DNA from: Actinomadura rupiterrae
GTDB taxonomy: Bacteria > Actinomycetota > Actinomycetes > Streptosporangiales > Streptosporangiaceae
Direction of reading: 5' to 3'
Length of the DNA: 64,000 nucleotides
NCBI RefSeq assembly: GCF_024172125.1
Contig: NZ_JAMZEA010000007.1
Location: 558,001 to 622,000 of the forward strand
The notes beneath the pieces were generated by a model that was given only the letters and a program-made list of their open reading frames with translations, had not been told where the DNA came from and ran no database searches. The position numbers and the translations under genes were made by a program. This document shows positions 50,940 to 58,843 of the stretch, piece after piece (position 1 is the stretch's first letter; each line of letters starts with the position of its first letter).

Positions 50940-51626
50940 TCACGCCAGGGGATCATCCGGGACGGCGGGGAGCACCTCGAAGCGCCGGTCGTCCAGCAGC
51001 GCTTCGACGAGCTCGACCGTCCCGCCCACGTAGGTCGAGTCGAGGTCGATCTCGGTCGCCGCGCACCAGGCGCGGTCGTCGGGCCAGAACAGGTTCGGCG
51101 ACTGCGGGAAGAAGTAGTCCTCTCCGCGCTGCCCGAACTCGGCCGCGGCGTCCACCGGGCCTTCGTAGAGCAGGTAGTCCCGATGCGGCAGCCGGACGCG
51201 CGGAGCCGAGGCGAGCGCCTCCTCGGGAATCCAGTCCCAGCCGTCCCAGAGGCAGAACCAGCACCGATCGGGCGTCCCGGTGAAGCGGCTGAGGAGCCCC
51301 GTCAGCGCCGGCAGCTGATCGGCGGGAAACTCCCCGACGCGGGGCCACTCGTCCCAGAGCGCGGAGAACGTGCCTTCGACGAGCTCCCCGAACCGGGTCT
51401 GCGCCCGCACCTCCCGCCCCACGTCACGCCCGATCTCCGCCCACCGGACGGGCCGCTCCCCCGGCGACAGGGCCGGATGCAGGATCCGCGCATAAGCCTC
51501 GAAAATCGCAGGCATCACGCCCCGGACCCCGGAACCGAACTCCCCCATCGCCCCGACCACCCAGCTGGCGGCCGTGACCTCGTCCTCGTCCCGGGCCATC
51601 CGAAGCCGTCCCCCCGAAGCTTCCAT
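50940..51626 (-). CDS. Conserved hypothetical protein
   Basis: 228-aa soluble protein I do not assign to a named family. It has an aromatic-rich middle (CWFCLWDGWDWIPEEAL, HRDYLLYEGPVDAA, FFPQSPNLFWPDDRAWCAAT) and ends EVLPAVPDDPLA. I recall similar sequences as hypothetical proteins in Streptomyces. Conserved Trp and acidic residues suggest a folded ligand-binding or SUKH-like protein (inference). ATG at 51626 chosen; 51599 is possible. Confidence 0.65.
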   Translation of the reverse strand: MEASGGRLRMARDEDEVTAASWVVGAMGEFGSGVRGVMPAIFEAYARILHPALSPGERPVRWAEIGRDVGREVRAQTRFGELVEGTFSALWDEWPRVGEFPADQLPALTGLLSRFTGTPDRCWFCLWDGWDWIPEEALASAPRVRLPHRDYLLYEGPVDAAAEFGQRGEDYFFPQSPNLFWPDDRAWCAATEIDLDSTYVGGTVELVEALLDDRRFEVLPAVPDDPLA

Positions 51627-51715
51627 CCCCCCATTCTCACGGACCCGCTTCCCCAGGTCAGGGACGGCCCCAGCGCGCGCCGGAGACCATGCCCCGCCCG
51701 GGGCCGCGGGCGCGC

Positions 51716-52495
51716 TCAGGTCAGGGCGTCGGTCTCCAGGAGGGTCTTGAGGTCGGAGAGGATGCTCGGCCAGCCCTCGGCGACCATCGTGAGGACCTTG
51801 CTCCCCTGGGTGGCGGTGTGGGTGACGGTCAGCTTGACCTTCCCGTCCAGGGGCTCGATGTCGAAGGTGACCTTGGACCGGGGTTCGGCCGCGATGACCG
51901 CGAGGGTCTGCTCGTCGATGCCGACTGCCTTGGCCCAGTCGGGCGTGAAGGTGTGCCAGGTGTAGGAGAGGCGGCGGCCCGGCTCGGCCTCCAGGACGAC
52001 CTGGTCGGGGTCGGAGTTTCCTGGTCCCTCGCCCTTCCAGACCATGGGCGAGCCAGGCTTCCAGTCGGTGTCGAACTCGACGCCCCAGTAGCGGCGGGTG
52101 AACGCCGGGTCGGTGAGGGCCTGCCAGAGCCGCTCGGGCGTGGTGCGGATGTAGGTCGTGTAGACGAAGTCCGTGCCGTTCATCGGCGTCTGCTCCAATG
52201 CGGTCTTGAGGTCGGCGAGGGCCTCGGCCCTGCCCCGGTCGTACCGGCTGATCCAGCGGTCGGCGATGGCGTTGACGGGCTCGGCGTTCAGGTAGTGCAG
52301 CTTCTCCCGGCCCTGGCGGGCGGTGGTGACCAGCCGGGCCGCCTCCAGGACGGCCAGGTGCTTGCTCACCGACTGCCGGGCCATGTCGAGCCCCTCGCAC
52401 AGCTCGTTCAGCCGCTGGCCGTTGCGCTCGTTGAGCCGGTCCAGCAGGCGGCGGCGCACGGGGTCCGCCAGCGCTTTGAACACCTCGTCGTCCAT
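51716..52495 (-). CDS. ArsR-family HTH fused to AHSA1/SRPBCC domain
   Basis: 259-aa fusion. Residues 1-95 form an ArsR winged helix (FKALADPVRRRLLDRLNER, MARQSVSKHLAVLEAARLV). Residues 105-259 form an AHSA1/START-like pocket (FVYTTYIRTTPERLWQALTD, YWGVEFDTDWKPGSPMVWKG). Such combined regulators sense a hydrophobic ligand in the SRPBCC pocket. GAGGATGG precedes the ATG. The upstream region has twin palindromes, fitting autoregulation. Often found with SRPBCC enzymes, but none is adjacent here. Confidence 0.88.
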   Translation of the reverse strand: MDDEVFKALADPVRRRLLDRLNERNGQRLNELCEGLDMARQSVSKHLAVLEAARLVTTARQGREKLHYLNAEPVNAIADRWISRYDRGRAEALADLKTALEQTPMNGTDFVYTTYIRTTPERLWQALTDPAFTRRYWGVEFDTDWKPGSPMVWKGEGPGNSDPDQVVLEAEPGRRLSYTWHTFTPDWAKAVGIDEQTLAVIAAEPRSKVTFDIEPLDGKVKLTVTHTATQGSKVLTMVAEGWPSILSDLKTLLETDALT

Positions 52496-52511
52496 GGGAC
52501 CATCCTCGAAC

Positions 52512-52566
52512 ATGCAGCCATCCGGCTGCCTATCAGGGTTCACTATAGGCAGCCAGATGGCTGCAT
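52512..52566. promoter_or_regulatory. Twin operator of the ArsR-AHSA1 gene within a 22-bp-arm inverted repeat
   Basis: GCAGCC-ATCC-GGCTGC (52514-52529) and GCAGCC-AGAT-GGCTGC (52549-52564) are two palindromes. Together they form arms of 22 bp (52512-52533 and 52545-52566, one mismatch) around 11 bases. On the minus strand CCTATAGTGAACCC in the middle supplies a -10 (TATAGT). Repressor dimers would flank the promoter, 17 bp before the ATG. Confidence 0.75.
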
Positions 52567-52588
52567 TTCAAGCGATCGCCCGCGCCAA

Positions 52589-52690
52589 CCGCGGGGGCGC
52601 GGCGGGCGCGGCGGACGCGGGCTCGGTCGGGGCACGGCGGGCGCGGCGGGCGCGGCGGACGCGGCCTCGGCCGGGGCGCGCTGGGCAGGG
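52589..52690. repeat. GCGGGCGCGGCGGACGCGG imperfect tandem repeat
   Basis: Two long imperfect copies of a GGCGGGCGCGGCGGACGCGG/CTCGGTCGGGGC block. No credible gene is seen in the 129 bp between the ArsR operator and the epimerase stop. Confidence 0.6.
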
Positions 52691-52695
52691 CTTGG

Positions 52696-53781
52696 TCAGA
52701 CGCGTCGGCGGCGGCGGGCTCGGCGGATCGCGGCGGCCGCGCCGATCGCGGCGACGGTGGCTCCGGCGGCGGTGGCCATGGTCGCCTCCTTGCCGCCCAC
52801 GCGGCGTCCGACGACGGCATGCCGTCCCGCGGTCTCCTCCATCAGGACGAGCAGGGCGGTCGCGTTGTCGTAGGCGGGCTTCCACCCGGCGGCGCGCAGG
52901 CGCGCGGCGTCCACGACCCACGGGAAGGCGACGTAGTGCAGGTCCGTGGCGGGCGCCGGGGTCATGCCCAGGCGGTGCAGGCGCTGCGCCATGCCGAAGG
53001 TCACCGCCGCCGGCAGCTCGAACCCGCGCTTGCCGGTGATCTCGGAGACCTCCTCCATACCGAGCCAGCCGTCGCAGCCGACCGCGACCGGCCCGGCGAG
53101 GTTCTCGATCACCACGGTCTCCAGCGCGGACGCCAGGTCCTCGATGTGGCAGAACTGCCAGGCGGGCTCGCTGCCCTTCACCGTGAGCAGGCGCGGCGCC
53201 TCGAAGTGCCGGGTGACCACGGTGTCCACGCCGGGGCCGACGAGCGCGGCCGGGCGGACGACCGTGACCTCCAGCCCCGGGTGCGTCCCGGCGGCGGACG
53301 CGGCGAGGTCCTCGATCTCCAGGTAGTCGCCCGCGATGGAGGTGTTCGCCTCGGCGAGCAGCGGCGCGTCCTCGCGGAGCGGCACCTCGTTGCCCGCGAC
53401 CGCGCCGTAGACCATCGCGCTGGTCACCAGCACGACGCGCCGCACCCGCGCGGCCGCGGCGGCCGTCACCACGGTCTGCGCGCCGCGGACGTTGTGCGTG
53501 CGGCGCTCCTTGGCGTCCGCGTCGGGGGACCGCTCGATGTCGAGGTTGACGACGACGTCCACGTCCGAGAGCCGGTTGGACAGCAGCGGGTCACGGATGT
53601 CCACGACCCGCCAGGTCACCCCCGGCACGTCGCCGCGGTGGCCGTCCACGGCCACGACCTTGCGGATCTCCTCGCGCTCGGCGAGCCTGGCGGCCAGCAG
53701 CCGCCCCGCTCCGGACGCCGCGCCGGTGACGGCGACGACCGGGCCCTTGCTACGCCGAGGGCGAACCTTGCCCGTTGCCAC
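52696..53781 (-). CDS. NAD-dependent epimerase/dehydratase family protein
   Basis: 361-aa extended SDR conserved in actinobacteria. The cofactor-binding loop is VAVTGAASGAGRLLAARLA. VNLDIERSPD and VVLVTSAMVYGA follow; the catalytic Tyr/Lys pair is less clear (SIAGDYLEIED), so it may be an atypical member that binds a nucleotide-sugar or NAD without the usual chemistry. The C-terminus ends in an Ala-rich helix and RRARRRRRV, perhaps a membrane tail. Function unknown. Divergent from the zincin gene. Confidence 0.8.
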   Translation of the reverse strand: MATGKVRPRRSKGPVVAVTGAASGAGRLLAARLAEREEIRKVVAVDGHRGDVPGVTWRVVDIRDPLLSNRLSDVDVVVNLDIERSPDADAKERRTHNVRGAQTVVTAAAAARVRRVVLVTSAMVYGAVAGNEVPLREDAPLLAEANTSIAGDYLEIEDLAASAAGTHPGLEVTVVRPAALVGPGVDTVVTRHFEAPRLLTVKGSEPAWQFCHIEDLASALETVVIENLAGPVAVGCDGWLGMEEVSEITGKRGFELPAAVTFGMAQRLHRLGMTPAPATDLHYVAFPWVVDAARLRAAGWKPAYDNATALLVLMEETAGRHAVVGRRVGGKEATMATAAGATVAAIGAAAAIRRARRRRRV

Positions 53782-53870
53782 GGGGGCTCCCCCTTCTCTG
53801 TGTACGCGACCTCGCCGGGACCGGCTAACGTTGCGGATATGAGCCCATCATGCATGCCAGGGGCAAACCG

Positions 53871-55310
53871 ATGAATGACACTCCGTTCGGCTTCAACCGT
53901 CCGGGCGACGGTGACGACGACAAGCCCCAGAACCCGTTCGGCGGCATGGGCGGCGACATGGGCGACATGCGGCAGTTCGCGGACATGCTGCACCGCTTCG
54001 CCGACATGATCGGAACCCAGGGCGCACCCGGATCCGGGAGCGACGGCCCGCTGAACTGGGACCTGGCCAAGAACATCGCGCGGCACACCGTGGTGGAGGA
54101 CGGCGGCGACCCGTCCGTCCTGGACGCCGAGCGCACCAAGGTCGTGGAGGCCCTCCGGCTGGCCGACCTGTGGCTCGACGAGGGCACCACGCTGCCCGCC
54201 GGCATCCGCACCCCGCAGGCCTGGAGCCGCTCGGAGTGGATCGAGGGCACCCTCCCGGTCTGGGAGAAGGTCTGCGACCCGATCGCCTCCCGCATGGTCG
54301 AGGCGATGGGCGGCGCGCTCGGCGGCGGCCTCGGCGAGGACGTCCCGGCCGAGATGCAGGCCATGGCCGGCCCGCTGATCGGCATGGTCCGGCAGATGGC
54401 CGGGGCCATGGTCGGGGGCCAGACCGGGCAGGCGCTCGGCGCGCTCGCCAAGGAGGTCACCTCGTCCAGCGACGTGGGCCTGCCGCTCGCCCCGGCCGGG
54501 GTCGGCGCGCTGCTGCCCGCCGCGGTCGCCGCGTTCGGCGACGGCCTGGAGGTGTCCGACGACGAGGTGCGGCTGTACCTGGCGCTGCGCGAGGCCGCCC
54601 ACCAGCGGCTGTTCGCGCACGTCCCGTGGCTGCGCTCGCACCTGCTCGGCGCCGTGGAGGACTACGCCCGCGGCATCACCGTCGACCTGTCGGGCATCGA
54701 GCAGGCCGTCTCCGGGATGGACCTGTCCAACCCCGAGGCCCTCCAGGAGGCGCTCGGCGACGGGATCTCCCTGACACCCCCGGAGACACCGCAACAGAAG
54801 GCCGCGCTCGCCCGCCTGGAGACCACGCTCGCGCTGGTCGAGGGCTGGGTCGACACGGTCGTGAACCGGGTCGCCGAGGGCCGGCTGCCCGAGGCGGTCA
54901 AGCTCGCCGAGGCCGTCCGGCGGCGGCGCGCGACCGGCGGTCCCGCCGAGCGCACCTTCGCCACCCTGGTCGGGCTGGAGCTGCGGCCCCGGCGGCTGCG
55001 CGAGGCCGCGGCGCTGTGGCGCACGCTCACCGACGTCCGCGGCGCCGAGGGCCGGGACGCGGTCTGGGAGCACCCCGACCTGCTCCCCACCGCCGACGAC
55101 CTCGCCGACCCGGACGCCTACGTGCACGGCGACCCCGACAACCCGGGCCTGTCCGACGCCGACCTGACCGCGCTCACCCAGTCCGGCACCCCGGACGAGC
55201 CGGAGGCGACGGCCGAGGGCAACACGGGCGAGGGCGGTTCCGCCGAGAAGCCGGATGATCCGGACGAGGGCGACGATAAGGGCAAGGGCGACGCGGAGCC
55301 GGGCGCATGA
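53871..55310 (+). CDS. DUF2342-family zinc-dependent metalloprotease (zincin)
   Basis: 479-aa protein of the zincin_2/DUF2342 family, found across actinobacteria, where a role near coenzyme F420 genes has been suggested only by annotation. N-terminus is Gly/Met-rich (GGMGGDMGDMRQFADML). The zinc motif is LYLALREAAHQRLFAHVPW, with E/H arranged as in the family, and ENPEAL-like AVSGMDLSNPEALQEAL follows. The C-terminal 40 residues are acidic, disordered. ATG at 53871 is chosen over an upstream in-frame ATG at 53850. Next gene overlaps its stop (ATGA). Confidence 0.88.
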   Translation: MNDTPFGFNRPGDGDDDKPQNPFGGMGGDMGDMRQFADMLHRFADMIGTQGAPGSGSDGPLNWDLAKNIARHTVVEDGGDPSVLDAERTKVVEALRLADLWLDEGTTLPAGIRTPQAWSRSEWIEGTLPVWEKVCDPIASRMVEAMGGALGGGLGEDVPAEMQAMAGPLIGMVRQMAGAMVGGQTGQALGALAKEVTSSSDVGLPLAPAGVGALLPAAVAAFGDGLEVSDDEVRLYLALREAAHQRLFAHVPWLRSHLLGAVEDYARGITVDLSGIEQAVSGMDLSNPEALQEALGDGISLTPPETPQQKAALARLETTLALVEGWVDTVVNRVAEGRLPEAVKLAEAVRRRRATGGPAERTFATLVGLELRPRRLREAAALWRTLTDVRGAEGRDAVWEHPDLLPTADDLADPDAYVHGDPDNPGLSDADLTALTQSGTPDEPEATAEGNTGEGGSAEKPDDPDEGDDKGKGDAEPGA

Positions 55311-55483
55311 GCACGGCCCGTCCCGCCTCGCACGTCAACGGCTGCGCGCTGACCCTGACCCGGTCGGCGCTGATGCGCCGCCGCACGGCCCGCCGGGCGC
55401 TGTGCTGGCAGCGCCCCAGCGACCAGGAGCGCCGCCGCCACCAGCGCGCCAACTCCAGCTACCCGCGCGTGGGACGAGTGTGA
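55307..55483 (+). CDS. Small basic protein, 58 aa, coupled between zincin and NUDIX genes
   Basis: Starts ATG overlapping the zincin stop (ATGA) and ends TGA overlapping the GTG of the NUDIX gene (GTGA). The frame has the third-position G/C bias of real genes. The sequence is Arg-rich, with MSTARPASHVNGCALTLTRS at the N-terminus and HQRANSSYPRVGRV at the end, two Cys. No known domain. Geometry and codon use support it as a real gene too short for many gene finders. Confidence 0.65.
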   Translation: MSTARPASHVNGCALTLTRSALMRRRTARRALCWQRPSDQERRRHQRANSSYPRVGRV

Positions 55484-56130
55484 CCGCTCCCCCACCCGCG
55501 GACTCCGCCTCGTCCCCGTCCGCTGCCGGGGACGAGGCGCCGAACGGGCCGGTGACGCCTGCCCGCGAGAACATCGTGCCGCCGAGAGCGCCGTCACCCG
55601 GCGGGTTGCATTCGGATGCCGTTCGCGTCCTCTCGTCGTGGACGGCGCCGGACGCAGAGCAGGCCCGCGTCCGCGACGGGTTCCTCGATCATCTGGCCGC
55701 GTACCCGGACGGGACGTGGCGGGAGTGCGTGCCGGGGCACATCACGGCGAGCGCGCTGGTGCTGGACTCCTCGCGCTCCCGCGTCCTGCTCACCCTGCAC
55801 GCGAAGATCAAGAGGTGGCTGCAGCTCGGTGGGCACTGCGAGCCGGGCGACAGCACGCTCGCGGCCGCGGCGCTCCGCGAGGCCACCGAGGAGTCCGGCA
55901 TCCCGGACCTCGTCCTGGAGCCGGAGCCGGTGCGGCTCGACCGGCACGCCGTCCGCTGCCACCCCGAGGGCTCGTGGCACCTGGACGTCCAGTACGTCGC
56001 GGTCGCCCCGCCCGGCGCGCGGGCCGCGCTCAGCGACGAGTCGGACGATCTCCGCTGGTTCCCCCTGGACGCCCTCCCCCATCCCGCCGACGAAGCCCTC
56101 CGCCGCCTGGTGTCGGCCGCCCGCCCCTGA
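55480..56130 (+). CDS. NUDIX hydrolase
   Basis: 216-aa NUDIX protein hydrolysing a nucleoside diphosphate linked to another group. The NUDIX box is GHCEPGDSTLAAAALREATE then ESGI, with the first Glu position taken as Asp after Gly (GD), and the REAxEEsG core intact. An N-terminal extension of about 45 Pro/Ser-rich residues precedes the domain. GTG at 55480 overlaps the previous stop. Substrate unknown. The last codons and stop (RRLVSAARP) recur 74 bp downstream in diverged form. Confidence 0.87.
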   Translation: MTAPPPADSASSPSAAGDEAPNGPVTPARENIVPPRAPSPGGLHSDAVRVLSSWTAPDAEQARVRDGFLDHLAAYPDGTWRECVPGHITASALVLDSSRSRVLLTLHAKIKRWLQLGGHCEPGDSTLAAAALREATEESGIPDLVLEPEPVRLDRHAVRCHPEGSWHLDVQYVAVAPPGARAALSDESDDLRWFPLDALPHPADEALRRLVSAARP

Positions 56131-56204
56131 ACCGACCCGTCCGGCGTTCGCCGACGGCCTTGCACCGAGCCGTCCGGCGCCTGTTGGCAACCGCCCGCCC
56201 GTGA
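56098..56204 (+). repeat. Diverged duplicate of the NUDIX gene tail
   Basis: CTCCGCCGCCTGGTGTCGGC plus following codons to TGA (56098-56130) recurs as GTCCGGCGCCTGTTGGCAAC plus following codons to TGA (56172-56204), so LRRLVSAARP-stop reappears as VRRLLATARP-stop. The segment between also repeats CCG(A)(C/G)CCGTCCGGCG. The rest of 56205-56394 shows no gene. Confidence 0.65.
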
Positions 56205-56394
56205 AGCGCGTCGTCCGTCCCGCGTTTCGGAGTGGGCTGCCGGGCGGGCTATAGCACGTGATCTGCACCACGCGCGCCTCAGCGCAGGGCGTCGACGCGG
56301 CCGATCCGGGCGGACGGCACCCCGGGGACGCTCTTCAGGGTGTGTCCGTAAAGGCCGTGGGCGGCGGGCGCCCGGGTCGGCGGGCGCGGCCGTT

Positions 56395-57051
56395 TCAGTG
56401 GATGGGGTTGCCTTCCAGAAGGGCTCGGGTTGACTCCCAGCCTTCGAGACCCGGGTCGAGGAGGGCGACGTCGTCCGGGGTGCGCAGCCGGTGCCAGCTC
56501 GGCCCCTGCGGGATCTGCCCGGGCCTCGGCGCCGCGGCACGGAGCTTGGAAAGCGCGTCGGGGGCGTCCAGATCGGCGTCGGCCAGGGCGGTTTCGAGCC
56601 AGGACGGCAGGGGCAGGCGGGCCGCCAGGGCGACGAGCCCGCCGCCGGCGGCCTGGCAGGCGGCGGCCGGGGCCTGGCCGAGCGCGCGGAACAGCTTGCC
56701 GAGCAGCAGGGGCGGCAGGTCCGGGGCGTCCGGGGCGAGGAGCGCGGCCTCGGTGGCGCCGAGCGCGTGCAGCGCGGCGAACGCGGCGGGCAGCGTCGGC
56801 TCGCGGACGATCGGGGTCCCGGGCCAGGTCAGCGCCTCGACGTCGGGCTGCTCGGGCGGGTCGAGGACGAGCGCGGCGGTGACCAGCTCCAGCCCGGCGA
56901 CGACCTCGTAGGTGTCCTCCAGCAGCGCGAGCCGGTACTCGTCGGCGTCCACACCGGGCGGCGGTTCCGCCTGGCGGCGGGCGCGCAGGGAGAGGACGGC
57001 CGCGTAGCGGACGGCCCGCGGGACGTCGCGGGGGGCGGGCTGGTCGGTCAA
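56395..57051 (-). CDS. Conserved hypothetical, weakly like DUF2064/nucleotidyltransferase-type proteins
   Basis: 218-aa protein opening MTDQPAPRDVPRAVRYAAVL. The end, RTPDDVALLDPGLEGWESTR, resembles the RTPEDL segment of CofC/DUF2064-like glycosyl or guanylyl transferases, but the GxG-type nucleotide loop is not evident. TTG start overlaps the stop of the peptidase gene upstream (TTGA), so the two are coupled. Function not assigned. Confidence 0.6.
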   Translation of the reverse strand: MTDQPAPRDVPRAVRYAAVLSLRARRQAEPPPGVDADEYRLALLEDTYEVVAGLELVTAALVLDPPEQPDVEALTWPGTPIVREPTLPAAFAALHALGATEAALLAPDAPDLPPLLLGKLFRALGQAPAAACQAAGGGLVALAARLPLPSWLETALADADLDAPDALSKLRAAAPRPGQIPQGPSWHRLRTPDDVALLDPGLEGWESTRALLEGNPIH

Positions 57052-57626
57052 CCGGCCACTCCGTGGCGGAGGTCGTCCTCGTCCGATCCGTGGCGGAGGC
57101 CGTCCTCGTCGGAGGTGTCGGACTCCATCGGCAGGTGGGCCGCGGCGGCGACGCCCTCCAGGTAGCCGCGGGCGCGGTCGGCCTTGGGGTAGTTGCCGAC
57201 CAGCTCCCAGAAGTCGGCGCCGTGGCCGGGGACGAGCAGGTGGGCCAGCTCGTGGACCAGGACGTAGTCCACGACCCAGGACGGCATGCCGCGCAGCCGG
57301 GTGGACAGCCGGATGGTCCCGTCGTCCGGGGTGCAGGAGCCCCAGCGGGTGCGCTGGTTCTCCACCCAGCGGACGCTGGCGGGGACGGCCCGGCCGGCCA
57401 GGTAGCGCCGGTTCAGCTCGTGCGCGCGGCTCTCCAGGTCGGCGTCGCTCGGACGGCGGCGGCGCTCACGGTCGGCGAGGCGCTGGAGGATGGTCGCGAT
57501 CCACTGCTCCTCCTCGGCCTTGCTGAGCCGGGACGGCAGCATCACCACGACCTTGTCCCCGTCCCGATATGCGGACACCGTCCGCCGACGTCTGCTGCTC
57601 CGGCGGACCTCAACGTTTGGGGGCAC
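57048..57626 (-). CDS. M48/YgjP-type zinc metallopeptidase
   Basis: 192-aa cytoplasmic protein of the YgjP-like (DUF45/M48) group. The zinc site is VHELAHLLVPGHGADFWELV: H125, E126, H129, and H135 as third ligand. QRTRWGSCTPDDGTIRLSTR precedes it and is conserved. I chose GTG at 57626, where the family's VEVRRS start begins; the longer ATG at 57692 adds a poorly conserved stretch. Downstream partner gene overlaps. Role in E. coli relatives is unknown. Confidence 0.85.
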   Translation of the reverse strand: MPPNVEVRRSSRRRRTVSAYRDGDKVVVMLPSRLSKAEEEQWIATILQRLADRERRRRPSDADLESRAHELNRRYLAGRAVPASVRWVENQRTRWGSCTPDDGTIRLSTRLRGMPSWVVDYVLVHELAHLLVPGHGADFWELVGNYPKADRARGYLEGVAAAAHLPMESDTSDEDGLRHGSDEDDLRHGVAG

Positions 57627-57772
57627 GCTAGAACCGTACCCAAAACTTTGCGCCCGCCACAGGGGGGGTTGGCCGTTTTCCCAGCTCAGCACCGATGTTT
57701 TCCCCGCTTAGGGGTTGCTCGTAGCCGCCGCGGGGACGGTCCGGACACCGCTCCGGAAGGACCTTCGGTGAA

Positions 57773-57787
57773 TTCGGTCAGACCGAA
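57773..57787. promoter_or_regulatory. 15-bp palindrome upstream of the NmrA-like SDR gene
   Basis: TTCGGTC-A-GACCGAA is perfect, with an extra TTCGGT half-site at 57764. It lies 140 bp before the SDR start and 147 bp before the peptidase start. The 303-bp gap between these genes holds no gene; it is relatively AT-rich around TTTTCCC (57680-57715), where the promoters probably lie. Confidence 0.5.
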
Positions 57788-57929
57788 AAGAGTACGGAGC
57801 GTGACGGAAGTTCGCTCTCAGCGGAGCCGATCAAGAAACCGGGGCGGGCCCGTCACATTCCCGGCGCGCGATCCGTCGAGGGGGTGACGACGGCGCTCCG
57901 GCGCGCCGTCCCTCGGAAACGGAGAAGCC

Positions 57930-58712
57930 ATGACCGCACCGATCCTCGTCACCGGCGGCACCGGGACGCTCGGCTCCCTGCTCGTCCCGCGGCTGCGGGA
58001 GGCCGGACGCGAGGTGCGGGTGCTCACCCGGCACGCGCGCCCGGCCTCGGACGGCACCGAGTACGTGGCCTGCGACCTGCTCCAGGGCGACGGGCTGGAC
58101 GAGGCCGTCGCGGGCGCGGAGACCGTCGTCCACCTGGCGGGCGGGCCGAAGGGCGACGAGATCGCCACCCGGAACCTCGCCGAGGCCGCGAAGCGCGCGG
58201 GCGCGCGGCACCTGGTCTACGTCTCGGTCACCGGGGTCGAGGGCGTCCCGATCGCCTGGCTGCGCTCGAAGCTCGCGTCCGAGCAGGCCGTCGCGGATTC
58301 GGGCGTCCCCTGGACGACGCTCCGGCCCGCCCAGTTCCACAGCCTGGTGCTCGGCATCGCGCAGAAGATGGCGAAGAGCCCTGTAGTCCCGGCCCCCGGC
58401 GCGTTGCGCTTCCAGCCCGTGGACGAGCGGGACGTCGCGGACCGGCTGGCGGAACTCGCCCTCGGCGCCCCCGCCGGGCTCGTCCCCGACCTGGCGGGCC
58501 CGACCGACTACACCCTGCCCGAGCTGCTGCGGAGCTACCTGGCCGCCGCCGGCAAGCGCCGCCCGATGCTGCCCGTCCCGATGGCGGGCAAGATCGGCCG
58601 CGCCTACCGCGAGGGGCTCAACCTCGCCCGCGAGGGCGCCGCCCGCGGCACCCGCACCTGGGAGTCCTACCTAGCTGACCACGTGGCCGCCCGCACCCCC
58701 GCAAAGGCGTGA
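57930..58712 (+). CDS. NmrA-like atypical SDR, NAD(P)H-binding
   Basis: 260-aa atypical short-chain dehydrogenase. The cofactor motif is ILVTGGTGTLGSLLVPRLRE (GxxGxxG) and the VYVSVTGVEG and WTTLRPAQFHSL segments are characteristic of NmrA/HSCARG-like or sugar-nucleotide-independent reductases. No YxxxK. Likely binds NADP(H); could be a redox sensor or a reductase. GGAG precedes the ATG by nine bases. It is divergent from the peptidase and convergent with the crotonase gene. The AAGGCGTGAGC motif including its stop codon is repeated downstream. Confidence 0.85.
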   Translation: MTAPILVTGGTGTLGSLLVPRLREAGREVRVLTRHARPASDGTEYVACDLLQGDGLDEAVAGAETVVHLAGGPKGDEIATRNLAEAAKRAGARHLVYVSVTGVEGVPIAWLRSKLASEQAVADSGVPWTTLRPAQFHSLVLGIAQKMAKSPVVPAPGALRFQPVDERDVADRLAELALGAPAGLVPDLAGPTDYTLPELLRSYLAAAGKRRPMLPVPMAGKIGRAYREGLNLAREGAARGTRTWESYLADHVAARTPAKA

Positions 58713-58785
58713 GCCCGACGGCGCCGCGCCCCCGAGGAGGCGTGAGCCCCGGCAGGCCCGCATCCCGGGCTGCGGAGGCGTGAGC
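58705..58785. repeat. Repeated AGGCGTGAGC at the end of the SDR gene
   Basis: AGGCGTGAGC (containing the stop TGA) recurs at 58705, 58738 and 58776. Between them is GC-rich non-coding sequence. A 12-bp palindrome ATGATCGATCAT (58825-58836) follows just before the crotonase stop; it has no clear role. Confidence 0.6.
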
Positions 58786-58843
58786 GGTGGCCGGATGTGG
58801 GCAGGGGGTCGGGCGTGTCGGGGGATGATCGATCATCGATCGG

